Positions 58,300 to 64,000 of a DNA stretch of 64,000 bases are shown in pieces. The first letter of the stretch is position 1. Each line of letters starts with the position of its first letter. Position numbers and translations under genes: made by a program. The notes beneath the pieces are model-generated. The model worked only from the letters and a program-made list of their open reading frames with translations, searched no databases and was not told where the DNA came from. Origin of the DNA: Sphingobium sp. KCTC 72723 (lineage in GTDB: Bacteria; Pseudomonadota; Alphaproteobacteria; Sphingomonadales; Sphingomonadaceae); NCBI RefSeq assembly GCF_014280435.1, contig NZ_CP060388.1, forward strand, positions 1,364,001 through 1,428,000. Reading direction: 5' to 3'.

Positions 58300-59496
58300 A
58301 TGCGTAGCCATTATCTCTTCACCTCGGAATCCGTATCCGAAGGCCATCCCGACAAGGTCGCGGACCAGATTTCCGACGCCATCGTCGACCTGTTCCTGTC
58401 GAAAGACCCAGAAGCCCGTATCGCCTGCGAAACCCTGACCACGACCCAGTTGGTCGTGCTGGCGGGCGAAATCCGCTGCAAGGGCGTCTATGAAAATGGC
58501 GCATGGGCGCCGGGCGCACAGGAAGAAATCGAAGCGACCGTGCGCGAAACCGTGCGCCGCATCGGTTATGAGCAGGACGGCTTCCACTGGCAGACCTTCC
58601 GCTTCGAAAACAACCTCCACGGCCAGTCCGCCCACATCGCGCAGGGCGTCGATGAAAGCGGCAACAAGGATGAAGGCGCAGGCGATCAGGGGATCATGTT
58701 CGGCTATGCGTCGGACGAAACCCCCGACCTCATGCCCGCCACGCTCTATTACAGCCACAAGATCCTCGAACGCCTCGCCCATGACCGTCACAACAAGGTC
58801 GTGGACTTCCTCGAACCCGACGCCAAGAGCCAGGTCACGCTGGAATATGTCGATGAAAAGCCGGTCCGCGCCACCGCGCTGGTCGTCTCGACCCAGCACG
58901 CTGCGGGCATGGACAATGACGACAGCCGCGCCAAACTGCGCAGCTATGTCAAGGGCGTGATGGCCGACATCCTGCCCGAAGGCTGGCTGCCCGACGACGC
59001 ACAGATTTACGTCAACCCCACCGGCCTGTTCGAAATCGGCGGGCCGGATGGCGATGCGGGCCTGACCGGGCGCAAGATCATCGTGGATACCTATGGCGGC
59101 GCATCGCCCCATGGCGGCGGCGCGTTCAGCGGCAAGGATCCGACCAAGGTGGACCGTTCGGCCGCCTATATCACCCGCTACATGGCCAAGAATATCGTCG
59201 CCGCCGGGCTTGCGCGCCGCTGCACGATCCAGCTCAGCTACGCCATCGGCGTCGCCGAACCGCTCTCGCTCTATGTCGACCTGCACGGCACCGGCACGGT
59301 CGAAGCCTCCGCGATCGAAGCCGTCCTGCCAACGCTCGTCCGCCTGACGCCCAAGGGTATCCGCACCCATCTGGGCCTCAACAAGCCGATCTATCAGAAA
59401 ACCGCCGCCTACGGCCATTTCGGCCGCCAGCCCGACGGCGACTTCTTCCCCTGGGAAAAGACCGACCTGGTCGACGCGCTCAAGGCTGCGCTGTAA
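58300..59496 (+). CDS. metK: S-adenosylmethionine synthetase
   Basis: Makes S-adenosylmethionine from ATP and methionine. A 398-residue enzyme with [26 protein letters not shown] at the start, [12 protein letters not shown], and the family motif [19 protein letters not shown] (P-loop-like). GGGAG precedes ATG 58300 by 5 nt. The 57-nt upstream gap is too short and has no recognisable SAM riboswitch. A terminator follows. Confidence 0.97.
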   Translation: MRSHYLFTSESVSEGHPDKVADQISDAIVDLFLSKDPEARIACETLTTTQLVVLAGEIRCKGVYENGAWAPGAQEEIEATVRETVRRIGYEQDGFHWQTFRFENNLHGQSAHIAQGVDESGNKDEGAGDQGIMFGYASDETPDLMPATLYYSHKILERLAHDRHNKVVDFLEPDAKSQVTLEYVDEKPVRATALVVSTQHAAGMDNDDSRAKLRSYVKGVMADILPEGWLPDDAQIYVNPTGLFEIGGPDGDAGLTGRKIIVDTYGGASPHGGGAFSGKDPTKVDRSAAYITRYMAKNIVAAGLARRCTIQLSYAIGVAEPLSLYVDLHGTGTVEASAIEAVLPTLVRLTPKGIRTHLGLNKPIYQKTAAYGHFGRQPDGDFFPWEKTDLVDALKAAL

Positions 59497-59519
59497 AAGC
59501 CGCCACGACACACACACCA

Positions 59520-59554
59520 TCAAGCGCCGGGACCAAGGTTCCGGCGCTTTTTTC
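59520..59554. terminator. Terminator after metK
   Basis: AAGCGCCGG-GACCAAGGTT-CCGGCGCTT stem-loop with TTTTTT after it. Confidence 0.85.
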
Positions 59555-59584
59555 ATATGTATCGGAAATGCGCGATCGGGAAGT

Positions 59585-59661
59585 TGGTGGGCCCGGCAGG
59601 ACTTGAACCCGCAACCAATCCGTTATGAGCGGACTGCTCTAACCAGTTGAGCTACAGGCCC
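59585..59661 (-). tRNA. tRNA with CAU anticodon (probably Ile2, possibly Met)
   Basis: A 77-nt cloverleaf with encoded CCA: acceptor GGGCCTG/CGGGCCC (one G-U), D stem GCTC/GAGC, anticodon stem GTCCG/CGGAT around the loop CTCATAA, T stem GCGGG/CCTGC. A CAU anticodon fits elongator Met or the isoleucine tRNA whose C34 becomes lysidine. C-G pairs at acceptor positions 4-69 and 5-68 agree with features that TilS uses in E. coli tRNA-Ile2, so Ile2 is favoured; initiator Met is excluded by the paired 1-72 end and the anticodon stem. Confidence 0.9.
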
Positions 59662-59693
59662 CACCTTGTCGACGCACGCCCGATTAGGCAGCA

Positions 59694-60734
59694 TCACGCC
59701 GCTTGGCAAGCCTCGATCCGCATCGGCACGGCACACAATAGCTGGTCCAGGCTCGCCGCCCTCACGCCCCGCCGCGCCAGATGCGCCAGCACCGCGTCCC
59801 ACCAGCCATAAAATGCCGTCCTGTCCGCCTCGTCCCGCACATAGGGCGTATGTCCCGGCTCCAGCGTGGGCGAATGAAAACTGAAATTCAGCACCCTGAC
59901 TCCTTCGGCCATCAGCGCGTCGATCGCTGCGATCGCTTCGCTTGCCGATATGCCTTCGGGCGTCAGCGGCACCCGGCTCAACATCCGCGCCCGCGACAAT
60001 GCCCCTGCCAGCGGTCCCATCGTCTGCGCCGCGCGATACAATCTTTCGCCGCCCCCGCGCAGCAATCCGACAAAGGCCGTCGACAGCGGCAATTCCATCA
60101 GCGTCCGCCCCGGCCCCGCCCAATAGGGGTCTTGCGGCAACCCGCAAAAATCCGGGCCATGCTGATGACTGTAATCGAACCGGCTGCGCACCGAACTGTC
60201 CAGCCGGAAACCGGCCTCCTCCAGCAACTGCGCACTATTGGGGCCAACCCCGTAACGCCCCGCACGATAGGCAATGGGCCGCGCCCCGAACCGTTCCTCG
60301 ATCCGGCGGCACAGCGCTTCCAGCTTGGCCCGCTCGACCGCTTCGGGCAGGAAACCGACATAGCTGTTGGCTGCGCTCACATCCTCGACATGGGGCGGAT
60401 TGACCCATGGATGCAGGTGCGCGCCAATGTCCGCCGTGCCGTCCGCCACCCACTGGCCCATCATATCGGCGGCGGCATCGCAATCCACCACCGGATAGTC
60501 CGTGACATAGACCGGCTTCACCCCGGCGGCCGCAAAATATGCCTGCCCCCGCGCCATCCCGGCCAGCGCGGTCACGCCATGCCCGGTCCGGCTGAACGGC
60601 GCATCCCAGTCAAACTCTTCTTCGGTATCGACAAACAGCATGAAGCGCGTGCCGAATGCCGGGTCGATGGCAATCATGTCCTGCGGCAATGGCGCCGTCA
60701 GCAGGTTGCCGTCATGGTCAGGGGGACAATTCAT
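59694..60734 (-). CDS. Polysaccharide deacetylase-like protein (WalW type)
   Basis: A 346-residue protein of the carbohydrate esterase 4-like superfamily. FMLFVDTEEEFDWDAPFSR carries the Asp motif, and ADIGAHLHPWVNPPH carries a zinc-site His pair in the order expected. Later RAGRYGVGPNSAQLLEEAG and SFHSPTLEPGH are further active-site-like blocks of this subgroup. Such proteins deacetylate or otherwise act on N-acetyl sugars. No signal peptide. Confidence 0.8.
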   Translation of the reverse strand: MNCPPDHDGNLLTAPLPQDMIAIDPAFGTRFMLFVDTEEEFDWDAPFSRTGHGVTALAGMARGQAYFAAAGVKPVYVTDYPVVDCDAAADMMGQWVADGTADIGAHLHPWVNPPHVEDVSAANSYVGFLPEAVERAKLEALCRRIEERFGARPIAYRAGRYGVGPNSAQLLEEAGFRLDSSVRSRFDYSHQHGPDFCGLPQDPYWAGPGRTLMELPLSTAFVGLLRGGGERLYRAAQTMGPLAGALSRARMLSRVPLTPEGISASEAIAAIDALMAEGVRVLNFSFHSPTLEPGHTPYVRDEADRTAFYGWWDAVLAHLARRGVRAASLDQLLCAVPMRIEACQAA

Positions 60735-60776
60735 GATCCCTCGCCTAGCGCATAATGGTTGCGATAGGGTTTCCCC

Positions 60777-62534
60777 TCAACCGATGTCAGCCGCATCTTC
60801 CATCGCCGCCACGGCGGGTATCGACAGCAATAGCCGCTCGGCCTCCACGTCCAGACTACCGCCACATGCCCCCGCCAGACTGCGGATCAGCCGCAGCGAA
60901 AAGCCCAGCCCCAGCAATGGCCCGTCCGCCCAGTCGCCATCGGACGTATAGCCCGGATCGAGCAATTGCGCTTCTTCCATCCCGTCCAGACTGCTCGGCC
61001 GGTCGATCGCCAGGACCACGCGCCCCTCGCCACCATCGGGGTGGAACCAGCAGCTCCCGGTCACGGCCTCGCCCACCGGCGCGATCGAAATCACCGTGCG
61101 CAACAGATGCTGGACCATCCGCTCGCCCTGCACCGGGTCGATGCACAGCGGCGGCAGTTCCGATTCCATCGCAATATCGACCGGGCATCCCCCCGCCGAA
61201 TCGCAGAAACGCGCCGCCACCTGCGCGATCATCAGCGCCGGGTCGATCCGTTGCGCCACGCCGCCCTGCTCCCCGCGTGATACCCGCGCCGCCAGGTCCA
61301 GATCATCGAACGCCACCAGCAAATGGCGCGCATCGACGGCGATCTTGCCCGCCATGTCGCGATAGACATCGCCTGCCGCACCGAATAATTCCTGCTCGAT
61401 AATCTCGGCAAAGCCCAATATCGCATTTAGCGGCGTGCGCAGTTCATGCACCAGCTGGCGCAGGGAATCGGTCGGCAAACCGTGGATCGCCATGGGCGAC
61501 GCGGCAGCGGGCCGGGCCGCGACTTCATGCAGATAGGGGCGGCGCGCCTGCCCGCGATACCCCTGAAACCGCCCCGATCGCGGATCGAAGAAAGGCGTAG
61601 CCGACAGCCGCCACTCCCCCGCCATTGCCCCCCCGACGATGGCGAAGCGCCCATTCTGAAACCCGCTGCGCCGGGCAAAAGCACCCGCGACATGGCCGTC
61701 CGGCCCGCTCTCGCCGTTCAGCGCAACATCGCCCAGCGACAGCCCGATCAGCGCCGCGCGCGGTCCCTGATCCACCCACATCATCATGCCGACCGCATCG
61801 GTTTCAAACGCAAAGGCGCCCGGCACCGCCTGCGCCGCATCCTCGGTCGCCACGCTCGATACCGGTGGCGATACCGGCGGCTGCCGCGTGCTGGTAAAGC
61901 GGGCGATCCGGTCCACCAGATTGCGGATCTGGTCCTCGTCGCGCCGGGGCGGGTGCAGCGCCGTCACCGTGGCGACCGGCGCTTCGACCGCCGCCGCCGG
62001 GGCCGGGGCCGCAGGTGCCGCCGCCGGGGCCACCATATCCTGCGTCAACCACATGTCGGCTTCGCCGACCATATCCTCGCGCACCGTCGTCAGCACCAGA
62101 TCGGACGATCCGAACGCTTCCAGCGCCAGCCGCGTCTGCGGCCCGACATCGCGCCGTCCGCGCAGCACGCCGCGCGCCGTGGGGTTCAACGCGGGCAACA
62201 TCCCGGCCCACACCGCATCGGGCAACTGCGCCCGCGCGATCGCCGCCGCTGCAATCGACGGCCGATCACCTGCGAAAAATTCGACCAGGCTGGCCGACCG
62301 CAATCGCTGCCCCAGTTCCACCACTGTCGCGATTCGCTGCGTTTCCGACAGCTTGGGCCGCAATTGCGCCATCCGTTCCAGCAATTGCCCCCGCTCATCG
62401 GCGGCCAGGCCCGGCCGATCCGCCCGGTCCTGCTGCGCCAGCAGGTCGACGCACTGACGCCACAACGTCACCGCGCCCAGACCGGCCCGGTCATCAGCCG
62501 CCAGCACTGTCTGCATCAGATCGTTGAAACGCAC
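60777..62534 (-). CDS. Sensor histidine kinase-like protein with degenerate ATPase domain
   Basis: A 585-residue protein. The N-terminal 160 residues are helical (unknown domain), then an Ala/Pro linker, a PAS-like region (about 235-335), and a HisKA domain with phospho-acceptor His363 in LVHELRTPLNAILGF. The C-terminal ATPase-like region keeps a Gly-rich G2 box (LLGLGFSLRLIRSL), but the N-box position reads HLLRTVISIAP without the usual Asn, and no DxGxG box is seen. It may be a phosphotransfer or phosphatase protein rather than an active kinase. No TM segments. Confidence 0.8.
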   Translation of the reverse strand: MRFNDLMQTVLAADDRAGLGAVTLWRQCVDLLAQQDRADRPGLAADERGQLLERMAQLRPKLSETQRIATVVELGQRLRSASLVEFFAGDRPSIAAAAIARAQLPDAVWAGMLPALNPTARGVLRGRRDVGPQTRLALEAFGSSDLVLTTVREDMVGEADMWLTQDMVAPAAAPAAPAPAAAVEAPVATVTALHPPRRDEDQIRNLVDRIARFTSTRQPPVSPPVSSVATEDAAQAVPGAFAFETDAVGMMMWVDQGPRAALIGLSLGDVALNGESGPDGHVAGAFARRSGFQNGRFAIVGGAMAGEWRLSATPFFDPRSGRFQGYRGQARRPYLHEVAARPAAASPMAIHGLPTDSLRQLVHELRTPLNAILGFAEIIEQELFGAAGDVYRDMAGKIAVDARHLLVAFDDLDLAARVSRGEQGGVAQRIDPALMIAQVAARFCDSAGGCPVDIAMESELPPLCIDPVQGERMVQHLLRTVISIAPVGEAVTGSCWFHPDGGEGRVVLAIDRPSSLDGMEEAQLLDPGYTSDGDWADGPLLGLGFSLRLIRSLAGACGGSLDVEAERLLLSIPAVAAMEDAADIG

Positions 62535-62739
62535 CGCAAATCCTTATATGCCGCCCGCGACAGGCCGATCATCCACCACGCATCGCGGCACTCTTGCCTC
62601 TACCGATAAGCGTTCGCATCCGAAAGGAAAAGGGGCGGGACACGCGAACGAAAGCGATCGTCGCATAGTGGGACAATTGCATTGCCCTGAAACATTATTA
62701 TGATGGCGCGGGTAAACAGGACAGGAAATAATCGTAATA

Positions 62740-63213
62740 ATGGCCGGCCCGAATATCGACGACATCGACCTGCAAATCCTGGGCGAATTGCAGCAGGATG
62801 GCAGAATGACCAATGTGGAACTGGCGCGTAAAGTCGGCCTGACCGCCCCCCCTTGCCTGCGCCGCGTCCGCGCGCTGGAGGAAGCAGGGGCAATCACCTC
62901 CTACCATGCCGTGGTGGATCCGGGGATGCTGGGTTACACCATCACCGTGTTCGCGATGGTCAGCCTGAAAAGCCAGGCGGAAGCAGACCTCAAGGCGTTT
63001 CAGGATCATGTCGCCACGCTTCCCGAAGTGCGCGAATGTCATATGCTGAACGGCGAAATCGACTTCATTCTCAAGGTGGTGGCAAAGGATCTGCAAAGTT
63101 TCCAGCAGTTCCTGACCTCCAAACTCACCCCCGCCCCCAACGTCGTCAGCGTCAAGACATCGCTGACGATCCGCACGTCCAAAAACCTGCCGGGCGTCCC
63201 GCTGCCGGTGTGA
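62740..63213 (+). CDS. Lrp/AsnC family transcriptional regulator
   Basis: A 157-residue feast/famine regulator. Winged helix-turn-helix: IDDIDLQILGELQQDGRMTN then VELARKVGLTAPPCLRRVRALE, and a RAM ligand-binding domain (ITVFAMVSLKSQAEADLKAFQD ... FILKVVAKDLQSFQQFLTSKL). The AT-richer region just upstream (62680-62739) is a likely promoter. Target genes not readable; the neighbouring kinase gene is divergent. Confidence 0.9.
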   Translation: MAGPNIDDIDLQILGELQQDGRMTNVELARKVGLTAPPCLRRVRALEEAGAITSYHAVVDPGMLGYTITVFAMVSLKSQAEADLKAFQDHVATLPEVRECHMLNGEIDFILKVVAKDLQSFQQFLTSKLTPAPNVVSVKTSLTIRTSKNLPGVPLPV

Positions 63214-63292
63214 TGCGCCGGGGAAGATTTACTAAGATTCTCCCCTGTGGGGGGAGGTCTATCGAATATGGGTTTGCACTCTTACCTCATAC

Positions 63293-63381
63293 GTCATGCT
63301 GAACTTGTTTCAGCATCCATTTCTCGTTTCAAGCAATTGCTTTTTCTCGAAAAATGGATGCTGAAACAAGTTCAGGGTGAC
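63293..63381. repeat. Palindromic repeat, long arms
   Basis: Imperfect inverted arms of 34 bp (63293-63326, GTCATGCTGAACTTGTTTCAG; 63348-63381), loop 21 nt. Located downstream of the Lrp gene, with a bordering GGGGGGA hairpin at about 63240. May act as a bidirectional transcription stop. Confidence 0.85.
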
Positions 63382-63436
63382 AAATGAAGGGGGCGCTATT
63401 CCATATGCGATAGCCCTGCCTCACAGGAGCCCCCCC

Positions 63437-64000
63437 TCAAGCCGCCTTGCGGCTCTGCTGATCCACCCATACCGACCAAAATCCCGCAACGCTGGCCCAA
63501 GCACCGTCCGCCTGCGCCAGTGCGGCCTGCGCGCCGGTCAGGTCGCCCGACCGCGCCAGTGCCACGCCCAGCCGGGCGTTGACCCGGCCTGCATCCACGC
63601 CACCCTTGGTCAGCGCGATCCGATATTGCTCGACCGCCTGAGGATATTGCGCCAGCGCGGCATAGCCATCGCCCGCCGCCAGCGCTTCCTTGCCGGTCGC
63701 CGCTGCCGCCGCTTTCTTGGCCATAGCGGGCATCCCGGCGATTTCCTTCGTCGCCTTGGGCGTCACGGCCTTCAACAGGGCGCTCGTGGTCGGCTGGGTC
63801 GCGGTCAGCTTGCCCGCTTTGCGTCCGGCTTCGATGATTGCCTTGCTCTCGGCATAATAGCCCGACTTGTCGGCCAGTTGCGCATAGGCCTGATAGTCGC
63901 GCTCGCTGGCCATTGCGCCATTGGCGGCCTGCAATCGGTACAGGTCCAGTTGCAACTGCGTGTCCACGGACGCTGCGGCCAGATAGTTGGTCAACGCCGA
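63437..64000 (-). CDS. TPR-rich protein, C-terminal part (partial)
   Basis: C-terminal 187 codons of a protein that enters from the right edge; there is no ATG at the edge, only an in-frame TTG at 63994. Helical pairs AALAQYPQAVEQYRIALTK and VNARLGVALARSGDLTGAQAAL look like tetratricopeptide repeats, and the end is WVDQQSRKAA. Ala-rich and probably exported; full length and role not visible. Confidence 0.7.
   Translation of the reverse strand, partial: SALTNYLAAASVDTQLQLDLYRLQAANGAMASERDYQAYAQLADKSGYYAESKAIIEAGRKAGKLTATQPTTSALLKAVTPKATKEIAGMPAMAKKAAAAATGKEALAAGDGYAALAQYPQAVEQYRIALTKGGVDAGRVNARLGVALARSGDLTGAQAALAQADGAWASVAGFWSVWVDQQSRKAA

Noticed and set aside
57010..59556. Long minus-strand reading frame opposite lnt and metK
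   Set aside because: Antisense shadow; both plus-strand genes are unambiguous.
59585..59661. tRNA as an attachment site for a mobile element
   Set aside because: No integrase gene nearby and no repeat of the tRNA 3' end was noticed.
1..64000. CRISPR arrays and rRNA genes
   Set aside because: No regularly spaced direct repeats with unique spacers and no rRNA sequence were seen.

Overview
The window is chromosomal DNA of an alphaproteobacterium, most likely of the family Sphingomonadaceae (Sphingobium/Sphingomonas type). Supporting signs: high GC; an alphaproteobacterial cell-cycle set (RcdA-like DUF1465, TrcR-like DUF1013, TTAACC motifs typical of CtrA sites); a DksA with only one of the four classical zinc cysteines; DUF1192 and YdcH proteins; an OmpA with a poly-proline linker; and dense small palindromic repeats of sphingomonad type. 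Species-level identity cannot be read from this window.

Layout. (1) 1-6195: a partial TamA-type outer-membrane assembly protein, RcdA-like protein, two YdcH proteins, a PilZ protein, DksA, a Ser/Gly-repeat surface protein and a host-attachment-family protein. (2) 6291-16447: serS, a LysM/LytM lipoprotein, a K+ channel, rimO, small lipoproteins, an M17 aminopeptidase, MarR, an NlpC/P60 hydrolase and argC. (3) 16455-34586: housekeeping and envelope genes (PQQ sugar dehydrogenase, DUF815 ATPase, tsaC, msrA, acyl-CoA ligase, trcR, glycosyltransferase, metallophosphoesterase, quinone oxidoreductase, clpA, GST, Bax-inhibitor-like protein, thpR, lipoprotein SodC, OmpA). (4) 34785-53398, almost all on the minus strand: an 18.6-kb head-tail cluster colinear with the Rhodobacter capsulatus gene transfer agent (g1 small terminase, g2 large terminase, g3 portal, g3.5, g4 prohead protease, g5 capsid, g6, g7-position gene, g8, g9, g10, g10.1, g11 tape measure, g12 fusion, g13, g14, g15, DUF2793). 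There is no integrase, repressor, replication or lysis gene. (5) 53567-64000: GST, TonB-like protein, GNAT, YqaA-type protein, lnt, metK, a CAU-anticodon tRNA, polysaccharide deacetylase, a degenerate sensor kinase, an Lrp/AsnC regulator and a partial TPR protein.

How it works together. Much of the ordinary DNA serves envelope building (TamA, Lnt, LysM/LytM factor, OmpA, lipoproteins, NlpC/P60) and the CtrA cell-cycle network (RcdA, TrcR). In Rhodobacter and Caulobacter relatives GTA production is tied to that network. The GTA-like cluster is the most interesting region. Its structural genes are chained by 4-nt start/stop overlaps, and its gaps hold non-phage genes: an M28 peptidase, a DUF559 nuclease, a glycine-zipper protein, a phytanoyl-CoA-dioxygenase-like enzyme and two tiny secreted or membrane proteins. 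Related palindromic elements occupy the same gaps. Two 28-bp-arm hairpins (37514-37595 and 50475-50554) differ by compensatory changes. The DUF559 nuclease gene sits between perfect 41-bp inverted repeats, which raises the possibility of a nuclease-linked mobile palindrome.

Limits: all calls are by eye from translated sequence, with no database search. Start codons are chosen by Shine-Dalgarno spacing, overlaps and family length, and are noted where uncertain.
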